Assembly (NCBI GenBank): GCA_009746045.1
Contig: RPFO01000130.1
Location: forward strand, 519,808-583,807
Length of the DNA stretch: 64,000 bases
DNA from: Mesostigma viride
Taxonomy: Eukaryota > Streptophyta > Mesostigmatophyceae > Mesostigmatales > Mesostigmataceae
Direction: 5' to 3'
Shown piece by piece: positions 19,954-30,044 of this stretch (its first letter is position 1; each line of letters starts with the position of its first letter). The notes under the pieces are model-generated. The model ran no database searches and had not been told where the DNA came from. It was given only the letters and a program-made list of their open reading frames with translations. The translations under genes and the position numbers were made by a program.

Positions 19954-20868
19954 GAGCTTGGACCAGCCTGAGAACCTATCAGCCACTGTCCCCACAATCC
20001 TTGAACATCTGATCCCTCCCAGAGACCAGACCTGCCTTTTCTTTTGGAACCCGAGGTGCCTCCAAATATTAGCTAGGCCTGCTCATTGGTTCAAAGGTTG
20101 CCCTCTGACCCACATGACATCCCAACCCTTTCTTTGGGAACCTGGTGTAGATTAAAGTTAGGTCTGCACTTAGTCAGAGGAGTTTGGATAGAGGAGTCCA
20201 TGAACGTACTATTGTGAGTTCCTGGTCATCCAGTTATCACAGGCGCCCGTTCATATGGCGCCCGCCACGGAGCCTCCTTTATCTTTTAAATCCTTCCAAA
20301 GACTGAGAGAGCCCTGACTAATGTTAGCCAACACATGGGGAGCCCATGTCCTCACTGAGTCCCACTCAGGATTCATACATGCCAGGCTGAGGTCAGCTGG
20401 GGAATCGAACCCCACCCCATATCCTCCAGGTTTGGATCAGCTCCTGGAACTGAGCATCACAAACAACAAGACATGACAAGAACAAGATTATGTTTTATTA
20501 TAAAGAAGTATAACCCATAGTGAGGCCCCTGGCAACCACGTCCAACATGGTCACACAACCAGGGATTTTATTAGCATGCAACAGGTTGGTTACAGAGAAT
20601 ATATACAAATGTACAGCAACCTGTTAGAGCCAACACTTGGGCTGCCCTTTCAGGGTCCATTCCATGAAGACCCAAGGCCCATTACAAAGTCCTTAAGACT
20701 CTTCTGCAGCTCCATGACAGAGCCAGGCGAAATTCTCAGCCAGGGGAGTGACTCCACCCTGACCCCTGTCCAGCAGAGTGTGTCTGAACTCTGAAGGACC
20801 TGCTGTCAGCCACCACGTGGCTGCCCAGCCCACTGGGATGCCTCCCACCTAGAGCAAGGCTGTTTGGT
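19954..20868 (-). other. Element C 3' non-coding region with tRNA T-arm-like motif
   Basis: No gene seen. It contains GGGGTTCGATTCCCC (minus strand, about 20400-20416), which matches a Pol III B-box/T-arm, and two GGCGCCCG motifs at about 20241-20266. Both features are shared with element A although most of the surrounding sequence is not. Confidence 0.55.
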
Positions 20869-23271
20869 CTACTCTGGCCCTCCCCCCTTGGAGGCCATGA
20901 GCCCACGAAGCAAAGGGTATTGCAGCTCAGCCTTCTCCTCCAGCTTGGTGAGAGCATCTGCAGGGTTGTCCACGCCAGCCACATGTTCAATGTTAGCTAA
21001 GCAAGACATTTCCTTGAGCAACAAATAATCAAGGTCCCTGCTCCTGGCCAGCTGCCTGTGCACAAACTGCACCATGCCCATGCTGTCAGTTCTTACCAGT
21101 GTGTGCATCTGCAACCGACAGGAAGCCACTTGACATAGCTGGTAAAATAGCTCCCTCAAGTAAAGAGCAGTATGAAGCCCTTCACAGATTGCCCTGCACT
21201 CAGCAATGTCACTGCTGGGAGTTACCCTGTTCTGCAACCGACTGTACCAGCAGACCAGAGAGGACTGTTCCTGCACCAGGGATATTAATGCTGCTGCACG
21301 GCCCCTGACCTCTGTGACCTTCCTACTATCCATAGAACTGTCCACATAGAGCATCATGTCAAAAGGCCTGTACAAATCCAAAGGACCCAGCATGAGAGGG
21401 GGAGACATGCGAACAGCCTCTACCACTCTCTCAGCACCCACCTCAACCAGTTGGGAATCGGTCAACCGACTCAGTACCAACAGGTCAGGAGCACAAATGC
21501 TGGCCAGCCATGCCAACATACCTCGTATTGTTGCACATCTGGCCTGGGTGATGGGCTCCTGCAAGGCATCTATGATCTGCTGAGGATAATCCTTACCACC
21601 CTCCAGCTGGATGGACCATGTACCCTGCTTTTGGACCAAGGTCGCCTGCATTCCACAAAACACCATGGGCTCATTCTCAACCATGTACTGGATCTTACCC
21701 AGTTCAAACCGTTTCTGGATCCTGGCCAGAGTCAACTCTTGCCAAGTGGGATGGCCCAGGAGATGCAGATCATCACCATGCAGGGAGGCAAACGCTGGCA
21801 GCCCCTCATAGCTACCCTGAAACAGACAAGGATCAACTGGAGAGACTGAGAGACCACAGACAGACCTGAGGTACTTCTCCAAGCTCTTCCTCCAGATGAT
21901 GGGACTCGATCTAAGGCCTTCAACGCCTTTGAGAATCCTCAAATACCTCGTCTTCAGCTCTGCCCTCCACACTGCAGGCACCTTAACAAAGAAAGGGGGT
22001 ATTGTGCGCCAAGTATCCTGTGCTTCCTGCTGATCACCCTTAAGAAAAGCCCTCTTGAAATCTACCAACACAGAGCTATAGGGTATCCCCTTCTGCAGAA
22101 AAGACAAATAAATGCACAACAAAATCCTCCATGTATCATGCAGCATCCCTGGTGTGTAAAGCTCCTCATCTGCTAACTGTCCAGTGCCATGGTACTCAGT
22201 CACAACTGGTCTGACATGTGGCACCTGCACGCCATCTACTTCCTTGAGCTTGAGGACAAACATCAATCTGAGCAGCTGGTGATCCTCAGGGAGGACATCC
22301 ACAGGCTCTGCACAGTTGGCAACTATCCACTCATGCCCAGAAGCAACAAAGCCAAGAGTCCATGCCTTAGCCATCTTGGGGCTTTGCATCATCTCCACTA
22401 GCTTGCGCCAAGGTACAGGACTCGTTCCTGGGATCTGGTACCTCTGCACACCCAACTCACGTGGGTCAAACGTAGTAGGGAGGATCAGCAGGTCCCCAGC
22501 AATGGGCTCCTTTGTATCAGGACCCTCTGCCTCTAGACCCCTCACAGCCCTTACAGCCACACTAAGACCCTGGGAGTAGCGATATCTCTGCAAGGGAAGG
22601 CGGCCCTGCCCTTCTAATGCTAGCTCCTCAGAGGATATCCTCACCCCTGGTAAGCACAAGAAGTTCTGTCCTAGAATGGCAGGCCCCTGATACCCTTCAA
22701 CCACACTGAACGTGGTGGGCACCCCCAGGATAGGCACACTCACTTCTCCCAAGATCTTCATGGACACATTCCCAGAGAAATCAGACACAGCTAGGCAGCT
22801 AGGGGATGACCACTGCAAGCCTGCAGCATCCTCTACCCTTAGAATGGACACCTGTGAGTTGGTATCCACTTCTAGTGCTGGTGCCCCACATGACCCCCAT
22901 CCCGTGAGCTTAGATACCTTGGGATCACGCTTGCTGTTCTGCAGAGCTCGAATGATGTCCGCCATAAGCAGCCCCCTGGACTGTGGTGCAGCCCTGGCCA
23001 CCTCTGGCCTTGTGACAGACGTCTCAGCAGACTCCTGCTCACCCTCATCCATCCAGGACAGACCATAATCCAAGCATGGCGGGTTAGCATCTGCTGCCTG
23101 GCTCTCATCCTGCTCATCTCCCTCCAAGGGAGGATCAGGGCCGTCTTCAGGCCAGATTGCAGTTGGCCTTCTCTCCTTGACGTGAGCCCAGGATAGCCTG
23201 TACACGTGCTTGGGATTACTCTCCAAAGCCACCAGACAAGAATGGTTAGCTTCCTCAACATGGGTTACCCG
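20869..23271 (-). CDS. Element C pol: integrase C-terminus, aspartic protease, RT, RNase H
   Basis: An uninterrupted frame of about 800 codons. It opens with the end of the integrase C-terminal domain (VYRLSWAHVKERRP). Next is the protease, ALEVDTNSQVSIL plus GPAILGQNFLCLPG (active-site D-T-N-S, not D-T-G-A/S). RT follows: LLRLMFVLKLKEVDG, EELYTPGMLHDTW, VLVDFKRAFLKGD (motif A), SPVDPCLF and AFASLHGDDLHLLG at the catalytic site. RNase H has LYVDSSMDSR, DIAECRAICEG, VRTDSMGM and DNPADALTKL. All catalytic acids are present. Upstream sequence is separated by insertion P, whose removal restores the integrase-protease junction. Confidence 0.9.
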   Translation of the reverse strand, partial: RVTHVEEANHSCLVALESNPKHVYRLSWAHVKERRPTAIWPEDGPDPPLEGDEQDESQAADANPPCLDYGLSWMDEGEQESAETSVTRPEVARAAPQSRGLLMADIIRALQNSKRDPKVSKLTGWGSCGAPALEVDTNSQVSILRVEDAAGLQWSSPSCLAVSDFSGNVSMKILGEVSVPILGVPTTFSVVEGYQGPAILGQNFLCLPGVRISSEELALEGQGRLPLQRYRYSQGLSVAVRAVRGLEAEGPDTKEPIAGDLLILPTTFDPRELGVQRYQIPGTSPVPWRKLVEMMQSPKMAKAWTLGFVASGHEWIVANCAEPVDVLPEDHQLLRLMFVLKLKEVDGVQVPHVRPVVTEYHGTGQLADEELYTPGMLHDTWRILLCIYLSFLQKGIPYSSVLVDFKRAFLKGDQQEAQDTWRTIPPFFVKVPAVWRAELKTRYLRILKGVEGLRSSPIIWRKSLEKYLRSVCGLSVSPVDPCLFQGSYEGLPAFASLHGDDLHLLGHPTWQELTLARIQKRFELGKIQYMVENEPMVFCGMQATLVQKQGTWSIQLEGGKDYPQQIIDALQEPITQARCATIRGMLAWLASICAPDLLVLSRLTDSQLVEVGAERVVEAVRMSPPLMLGPLDLYRPFDMMLYVDSSMDSRKVTEVRGRAAALISLVQEQSSLVCWYSRLQNRVTPSSDIAECRAICEGLHTALYLRELFYQLCQVASCRLQMHTLVRTDSMGMVQFVHRQLARSRDLDYLLLKEMSCLANIEHVAGVDNPADALTKLEEKAELQYPLLRGLMASKGGGPE

Positions 23272-23273
23272 CC

Positions 23274-23278
23274 CATCT
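23274..23278. repeat. Target-site duplication of insertion P (left, CATCT)
   Basis: CATCT before the left palindrome and again at 30040-30044 after the right one. Confidence 0.85.
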
Positions 23279-23354
23279 AGTTAAGTAATGCAATACGCAT
23301 TACTTTTGCATACTTGCAAGTATGCAAAAGTAATGCGTATTGCATTACTTAACT
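23279..23354. repeat. 76-bp perfect palindrome (P left end)
   Basis: Starts agttaagtaatgcaatac and ends with its exact complement; centre ttgcaa. Identical palindromes occur at 29638-29713 and 29964-30039. It could extrude as a cruciform. Confidence 0.95.
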
Positions 23355-23619
23355 AAAATTGGGCCGCGTGGGGAAATCCAGCGTTCCGCACACACCGCTC
23401 GTTACCGAGGTGACTCGATTAATTACGACTCGGCTATTCCCAGCCTCGCGCCGTAATTCCTATTTCGACTTGGCCTACCCGGCCTCCGCCAAACATAGAA
23501 ATCCACAAATATTTCGACTCGGCCTCCCAGGCCTACCCGCCGCAAATATTTCCGTGCCTCCGAGAGGATTCGAACCCGGTACCCCAGGAGCGAACGCCAA
23601 TCTTAGTTAAGTAATGCAA
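23355..23619 (-). repeat. tRNA-like module 1 of insertion P
   Basis: On the minus strand it contains CCGGGTTCGAATCCTCTCGG followed by AGGCA, a T-arm and acceptor-like 3' half (B-box GGTTCGAATCC). Upstream TTAGTTAAGATTGG loosely resembles a D-arm/A-box. Not a complete tRNA: no anticodon arm was found. Also present at 29288-29595 and 29714-29963. Confidence 0.6.
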
Positions 23620-24669
23620 CAAGAAAAAAGTGGGGGAGGGGGGCTATCGCCCCCCTCCCCGACTTGAGAGGACGTGACTCGCCGCTAGCGGCCCAGAGGC
23701 CGATAGTCGACCTTCTGGGCGCCAACCGCACCGGCCCGCGCGACGCGCCAAGACCCTTCCACGGAGGACGCGCGAGCGGACGATTCCGACCGGGACGAAC
23801 CGCCGCCGTGCGCCACGCGCAACGGACCCTTCCCCGTGAACACCGTGGAAGCTCTCCGAGCGTGAGATACTTGGAAATTTCGTCACGTTCGTATCGAAAA
23901 TGAAATTTCTGACAAATTTGTCAGCTCGGACAGAACCACAATGAATTTCCAGGTAAATAGGTGTACGTTTATTCCAAACAACCACAATGAATTTCAGCAT
24001 ACCATTCGATACAACAATGATATTTCGGCGTCGGATACTTGGAAATTTCGTTACGTTCGTATCGCCAGTGAAATTCTGACAAATTTTATCCTGAACTATT
24101 TCGCATCATAACATGACTCCGTTGGGAGATCATCATGTAGCACTGGCTAACATATTCCCTTGCTGGATGGATGGAGGTAGGTGAAGAATTAAACCTTTTT
24201 GAATGACCTTATTTGTCTAATTGTAATTGCCTAGCACAGTCTACCTAGAGGAGGGCCCTGATTGGCACAATTGTGGCCATGTACGTAATTATGCTACATG
24301 TCGTACATGATCTCCCAACTAGTCATGTTATAATTTATTTTCATTTTAATGCTAGCATGTCTTGTTGCATGCCCTCAAAGCTAAAATTGTTTATCACATG
24401 CAGAGAGAGCCCGCACAATGAATTTCAGCGTACCATTCATTAATTAATTATACCATGCGATATACTTTACAGATATTTCGCTGTCAAATACTTCGAAATT
24501 TGGGTACTGCTTTTTGCAAGCCAGCCATAAGGACCAAACACTCCCATGCAAACTCCCATTTTCATCATTAATTAATATTCATTGAGTGGCAATCCTTTCA
24601 TTCCTTTGTTCACACATGCACCATCCGTCATTCCCATTATTAAATTGAAAAAATTAAAACATAGCATGA
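23620..24669. other. Insertion P interior: dispersed repeats and LINE 3' ends
   Basis: No gene seen. A short repeat (gatacttggaaatttcgt, then acgttcgtat) occurs near 23868 and 24035 and again near 26669, with a degraded version near 24463. Two LINE-like terminal hairpins lie at 24116-24129 (minus strand) and 24311-24324 (plus strand, stem broken). A G/C-run inverted pair (gggggctatcgccccc) is at about 23639-23656. Confidence 0.5.
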
Positions 24670-24689
24670 CTCCGTGGTGCCCACTATGA

Positions 24690-25725
24690 CTTCATGGGGG
24701 GGGCTGGCATGCTTGCGTGGGTGTGGGGGGCCTCGCATGCGTGCGTGGGTGTGGGGGGGGCTCGCATGCGTGCGTGGGTGTGGGGGGGAGTGGCATGCAT
24801 GCGTGGGTGTGGTGGGGGGCTGCCATGCATGCGTGGGGTTAGGGGGGGCTGGCACGCGTGTGTGGGTTCGTGGGGTGGCTGCCATGCGTGCGTGGGTGTG
24901 TGGGGTGGCTGGCATGCGTACGTGGGTGTGGGGGGTGGCTGGCATGCATAAGTGGGTTTGTGATGGGCTGGCATGCGTGCGTGGGTTGGTGGGGTGGCTG
25001 GCATGCATGCGTGCATGTGGGGGGTCGCTGGCATGCATGCGTGGGTTTGTGGGGTAGCTGGCATGCAGGCGTGGGTGTGGGAGGGGCTGGCATGCATGCG
25101 TGGGTGTGGGGGATGGCTGGCATGCATGCCTGCATGTGGGGTGGGGCTGGCATGCGTGCGTGGGTGTGTGGGGGGCTCGCATGCGTGCGTGGGTGTGGGG
25201 GGGGCTCGCATGCGTGCGTGGGTGTGGGGGGGAGTGGCATGCATGCGTGGGTGTGGTGGGGGGCTGCCATGCATGCGTGGGGTTAGGGGGGGCTGGCACG
25301 CGTGTGTGGGTTGGTGGGGTGGCTGCCATGCGTGCGTGGGTGTGTGGGGTGGCTGGCATGCGTGCGTGGGTGTGGGGGGTGGCTGGCATGCATAAGTGGG
25401 TTTGTGATGGGCTGGCATGCGTGCGTGGGTTGGTGGGGTGGCTGGCATGCATGCGTGCATGTGGGGGGTCGCTGGCATGCATGCGTGGGTTTGTGGGGTA
25501 GCTGGCATGCGGGCGTGGGTGTGGGAGGGGCTGGCATGCATGCGTGGGTGTGGGGGGTGGCTGGCATGCATGCCTGCATGTGGGGTAGGGCTGGCATGCG
25601 TGCGTGGGTGTGGGGGGGGCTGCCATGCGTGTGTCGGGGGGCTGGCATGCGTGGGTGGTTGGCGGGGGAGTGGCATGCATGCGTGGGTGTGGTGGGGCTG
25701 GCATGCATGCGTTGGTTGACATGCC
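24690..25725. repeat. G/T-rich minisatellite with 444-bp higher-order repeat
   Basis: About 35 degenerate units of 28-32 bp (ggctggcatgcatgcgtggg plus a G-rich tail). The array contains two long near-identical blocks offset by 444 bp (for example ggggttag at 24835 and 25279). It is open in several frames on both strands, which explains the long but meaningless ORFs there. Alternating purine/pyrimidine (gcatgcatgcgtg) and G-runs could adopt Z-DNA or G-quadruplex forms. Confidence 0.9.
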
Positions 25726-27286
25726 ATGGATGAAAAACGCCAAGAAGAGTATATGGCCCCGCTGCCACCAAAAATCACCTGGTTGATCAACCAAGGGGAT
25801 AGCCTGCACAGTGAGACACAAACACAGCAGACCCAGCAAAGCAAAATTCAGGTTGTAAGCGAGTGGAGATTACTTTTGACATGCTTGATGAAGAAATATA
25901 TAACACACCTTCTATTGTCACACCTTCTATAAACAAATGGTTGATTGATCACCTTATACACCACGTAAACATGCTACCAGACGCGCTCTTCAGTCCAGTC
26001 AAAATCCACGTGCGAAGCAAGTCAGCTTACGCAGAAAGCACCATGAATGTCAGCCAGTACAGCAGTAAATGACGCCCCAAACCCGTGACCAGGCAAGCAT
26101 CCAGAGGGGCTTTCACCGCCCAGTATATTCCAGAAAAAAGCATCACAGATCCTTGGGCAACGGACGTTCACACAGGACATGCGAAGGACCATGAAGATGG
26201 CGTCCTGCACGGCTAAGAAAATAAAACGCAGACCCTTGCTACGCTATGTCTTTGCTGCGACTAGGTGGATTCGGCGAAATGGAAAGAACGCAACCATGAA
26301 AATGCATCAGAAAGAGAGCAGGTACTACCCCGGTCATCGAAACAAACGCCTCACCATCGGCATCGCCGGTTACGTCCCGTGGCAAAAAATCCAGCGTTCT
26401 TTCCAATATGATGTGGCGACAGCAGAAGCTCGTTGGCCACACCCCAAGCCTAAAACCATGGCTGCGCATTCCCCATCCCAATTTTCTAGCCTACGTTGCC
26501 TGCCATCGCCAGCCAGCACAAGGAAAATTGCTCGCGCAGCACGTCACTTTGTTTTTCGCCCCGAGCATGCCGCACGCTTTGCCAATAATTCCCAGTTCCC
26601 ACGGCCCAGCAAGACTTTTTTCCATGCGATTATACCATGCGATATACTTTAGAGATATTTCGGTGGAAGATACTTGGAAATTTCGTTACGTTCGTATTTC
26701 CATTGAAAATGTGCCAACTTTCGGCCTGAACCATTTCACCCCACCCTGATTGAACGCCTGTTAGGCTCTGAACCTTCCACCCGTCCTGAAAATTGGATCC
26801 ATCCGTTCAGAAAATCGCATTCTATATTTTTCGAACTGCACATACCGTCGTTCCACCGTTGTGAAATTTATCGACTCCTTATTTAAACTACTCGACCATT
26901 AAGTAGGCGTTCTTGTGCGCCAGCTCGTATCCTCTACTAAATTCTACAAAGGCCTGGGATGTTTGGGAGAGATTGGTTCGCGACTTTTTGTTTGACGATT
27001 AAAAAAGTCAACGCGCCGTACCGTCCTGAGGCCGCGCGGATTGGCGAGACGCCCCACCTGCCCGCGAAAGTCTGAACGTGTTCAGCATTTCAGCACCCGT
27101 TCAGAATACCTCAGACTCGATCTCCAAGGTTTGGGGATTTTCTTTGTACTACGCGATTGGCCATCTCGCAACGGTCCTGGACGTCGTCCGCTCCCGCGCT
27201 AGGGGGCGCGGGGGACGGCCCCACCTTCGGCCTACGGCCGCGGCCAAAGTTTTCGGGCGTCATAAATCGTAGTTACTAGTAGGGGA
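25726..27286. other. Insertion P interior, no confident gene
   Basis: A 157-codon open frame (26179-26652, plus) is basic and lacks any recognised motif or codon bias, so it is not called. A repeat also seen at 24463 lies at 26647-26700. The region 27000-27260 is GC-rich and also unassigned. Confidence 0.4.
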
Positions 27287-27324
27287 TACGCATTACTTTT
27301 GCATACTTGCAAGTATGCAAAAGT

Positions 27325-27745
27325 ATCGGGGTTCTTTGAACGGAGTTTCTTCTATACGTGAATGCGGGAACAAGAGGCCGCTGGATGAGCGGCTTATAGG
27401 TCGCAGTGTTTACTCGTAGCTGTTTGGCTAGAGCTTTTGTGATTAGTAGATGCAATATAGTGCATGGTTGAAAAATGAATTAAATAAAATGTGCGTTCCG
27501 CGCTTGGGTTGATTATACCCGGGCGGAACGGGGCGTGAGGTGCAGTGCCCCTGAAAAGAACAACCTACGCATTATTTAATACTAGCCGTGCAGATTCGGG
27601 ATATTCTACCCCCGGTCTGTACGGTTAGCGTCTTACTAGCATCCACTAAACATAAGGGTTTAATGACGTCAGTTAGCTAGGGATAAGGGAGGTTTTGCGA
27701 CTAAAAGCCGCTCTGGCTGGTTTTGTCGGCCTCTTTCTTTGCTCG
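27325..27745 (+). repeat. Direct repeat R, copy 1
   Basis: About 420 bp, near-identical to 28709-29128 (tcggggttctttgaacgg to cctctttctttgctc). It follows a partial copy of the palindrome (27287-27326). Confidence 0.85.
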
Positions 27746-28585
27746 TTGTCGTTGCGGCGGCAGCCGCAGCTATGGGTGCTGCGGAGCAAAATCCCAAAAG
27801 CACTGGTTGCACTGGCCACTTGGCCAGTGGTGAGACTTCCAGTTGTTAACCGGCCAGGCGTAGTTCCTCGCCCGGTTAACTAAAAGAAAAGAAAAAGATT
27901 ACCTCCGGTCCGCACCTTTTCCCCAGCTTGGGGTCTTTGGTGGGCCGGATGCCGTGACAGGTGCTCAACTGTCGCTTGGTCGGCCCAGTGCGCGAGCTGG
28001 TGCTCCGTACCTGGGGATGCTTGCACCCCGGGTTGGAGCCGGATGGCTGGCACTGGCGACCCGTGTCTCGGTCCGCGGCCTGCGGCTTTTTCTTCGGAAA
28101 TTGCTGCTGGCCAGCAAACTTTGCAATTGCCTTCCGCCGAGGGGGGGTGGTTGGGGCTGGGGACGGCGATGGGAAAAGCGTCTAAGCTAGAAATTTTTTC
28201 CCCACGCATAGAAACCTCGGGGGGGAATGCGGTCTTGGCTGAACGGACTCTCGTTCAGCCAGGTGCCTGGGGCTGTGGCCTCGGGCATCCGGGCTGGCGG
28301 GGCCTGGGCTAGGTCCACGTTTTTTCTCGAAGCACCCCGGGTCTATGGGGAGACGGCCATAGCGGTACCGACTCGGGGCCCCGAGAGGGGTCATGATAGG
28401 CTGGCCGTGCGCAATCGCAGTGCAAATGCGCTGGGCCTTTTTGGGCCTGGCCATGCATCCACAGCCGCCGGGCACACGCCTCCCGATGTGGGGGGGCTCC
28501 CGTTTTGCGGCAGGGCGGTCACTTGTGACAACGAGCAAGGTGGAGTGCGGCTTCAAGGGAAAGCCAGGGCGGGGGTGATTGGGCC
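27746..28585 (+). other. Core X between repeats R and S
   Basis: 840 bp, GC-rich, no supported gene. The equivalent place in the second copy (29129-29165) has only 37 bp of unrelated C-rich sequence, so X is either a cargo insertion or was deleted from the other copy. Confidence 0.5.
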
Positions 28586-28707
28586 ACGTACTTCATGAAG
28601 GGCCTTGAACGGCGTGCCTCCGGGCATGTCAATTAGTGTCACATGTATGCTTCCACTTATTGTTTTAATGAAGATGCTGGTTTTTGTGGGAGCTACGTGG
28701 GACATGA
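28586..28707 (+). repeat. Direct repeat S, copy 1
   Basis: About 122 bp (cgtacttcatgaagggcc ... cgtgggacatga), identical by eye to 29166-29287. Confidence 0.85.
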
Positions 28708-28708
28708 A

Positions 28709-29128
28709 TCGGGGTTCTTTGAACGGAGTTTCTTCTATACGTGAATGCGGGAACAAGAGGCCGCTGGATGAGCGGCTTATAGGTCGCAGTGTTTACTCGT
28801 AGCTGTTTGGCTAGAGCTTTTGTGATTAGTAGATGCAATATAGTGCATGGTTGAAAAATGAATTAAATAAAATGTGCGTTCCGCGCTTGGGTTGATTATA
28901 CCCGGGCGGAACGGGGCGTGAGGTGCAGTGCCCCTGAAAAGAACAACCTACGCATTATTTAATACTAGCCGTGCAGATTCGGGATATTCTACCCCCGGTC
29001 TGTACGGTTAGCGTCTTACTAGCATCCACTAAACATAAGGGTTTAATGACGTCAGTTAGCTAGGGATAAGGGAGGTTTTGCGACTAAAAGCCGCTCTGGC
29101 TGGTTTTGTCGGCCTCTTTCTTTGCTCC
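28709..29128 (+). repeat. Direct repeat R, copy 2
   Basis: Second copy of the 420-bp repeat. With repeat S it makes two tandem R-core-S units. Confidence 0.85.
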
Positions 29129-29165
29129 CCACCCACCCACCCTTGTCTTGGTTGCCTCTAGGGCA

Positions 29166-29287
29166 ACGTACTTCATGAAGGGCCTTGAACGGCGTGCCTC
29201 CGGGCATGTCAATTAGTGTCACATGTATGCTTCCACTTATTGTTTTAATGAAGATGCTGGTTTTTGTGGGAGCTACGTGGGACATGA
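29166..29287 (+). repeat. Direct repeat S, copy 2
   Basis: Second copy of S, directly followed by tRNA-like module 2. Confidence 0.85.
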
Positions 29288-29595
29288 AATGCGTATTGCA
29301 TTACTTAACTAAAATTGGGCCGCGTGGGGAAATCCGGCGTTCCGCACACACCGCTCGTTACCGAGGTGACTCGATTAATTACGACTCGGCTATTCCCAGC
29401 CTCGCGCCGTAATTCCTATTTCGACTTGGCCTACCCGGCCTCCGCCAAACATAGAAATCCACAAATATTTCGACTCGGCCTCCCAGGCCTACCCGCCGCA
29501 AATATTTCCGTGCCTCCGAGAGGATTCGAACCCGGTACCCCAGGAGCGAACGCCAATCTTAGTTAAGTAATGCAATACGCATTACTTTTGCATAC
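29288..29595 (-). repeat. tRNA-like module 2 of insertion P
   Basis: Same module as 23355-23619, same orientation, flanked by half palindromes. It is followed by a 42-bp inverted fragment of its own first part (29596-29637). Confidence 0.65.
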
Positions 29596-29637
29596 GGTGT
29601 GTGCGGAACGCCGGATTTCCCCACGCGGCCCAATTTT

Positions 29638-30039
29638 AGTTAAGTAATGCAATACGCATTACTTTTGCATACTTGCAAGTATGCAAAAGTAATGCGTATT
29701 GCATTACTTAACTAAGATTGGCGTTCGCTCCTGGGGTACCGGGTTCGAATCCTCTCGGAGGCACGGAAATATTTGCGGCGGGTAGGCCTGGGAGGCCGAG
29801 TCGAAATATTTGTGGATTTCTATGTTTGGCGGAGGCCGGGTAGGCCAAGTCGAAATAGGAATTACGGCGTGAGGCTGGGAATAGCCGAGTCGTAATTAAT
29901 CGAGTCACCTCGGTAACGAGCGGTGTGTGCGGAACGCTGGATTTCCCCACGCGGCCCAATTTTAGTTAAGTAATGCAATACGCATTACTTTTGCATACTT
30001 GCAAGTATGCAAAAGTAATGCGTATTGCATTACTTAACT
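29638..30039 (+). repeat. Palindrome, tRNA-like module 3, palindrome (P right end)
   Basis: Perfect 76-bp palindromes at 29638-29713 and 29964-30039 enclose module 3, inverted relative to modules 1 and 2. One base differs from module 1 (gtgaggctgg versus gcgaggctgg). The second palindrome abuts the CATCT duplication. Confidence 0.85.
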
Positions 30040-30044
30040 CATCT

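Larger units (their letters stand above)
23279..30039. mobile_element. Insertion P: 6.76 kb composite element with 341-bp terminal inverted repeats
   Basis: Bounded by 341-bp inverted repeats (23279-23619 and 29699-30039) and a 5-bp duplication. Each repeat begins with a 76-bp perfect palindrome at the element edge. A third module lies at 29288-29595 and palindrome fragments at 27287-27326 and 29288-29314. No transposase or RT was recognised, so P looks non-autonomous. The interior holds dispersed repeats, LINE tails, a minisatellite and a duplicated unit, described separately. It could be a foldback/MITE-derived composite or several tRNA-derived modules that moved together. Confidence 0.75.

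Noticed and set aside
23540-23600. Functional tRNA gene
   Set aside because: Only the T-arm and acceptor-like 3' half can be recognised; no anticodon stem or matching 5' acceptor strand.
24640-25844. Long His/Pro- or Gly/Trp-rich open frames in the minisatellite
   Set aside because: They mirror the 30-bp repeat unit in all frames; no start context or non-repeat domain.
26179-26652. 157-codon basic ORF inside insertion P as a gene
   Set aside because: No recognised domain, no codon bias and overlaps a dispersed non-coding repeat at its end.
23279-30039. CRISPR-like array of repeats and spacers
   Set aside because: The repeats are 76-bp palindromes and 265-bp modules in both orientations, few in number, in eukaryotic DNA; there are no cas genes.
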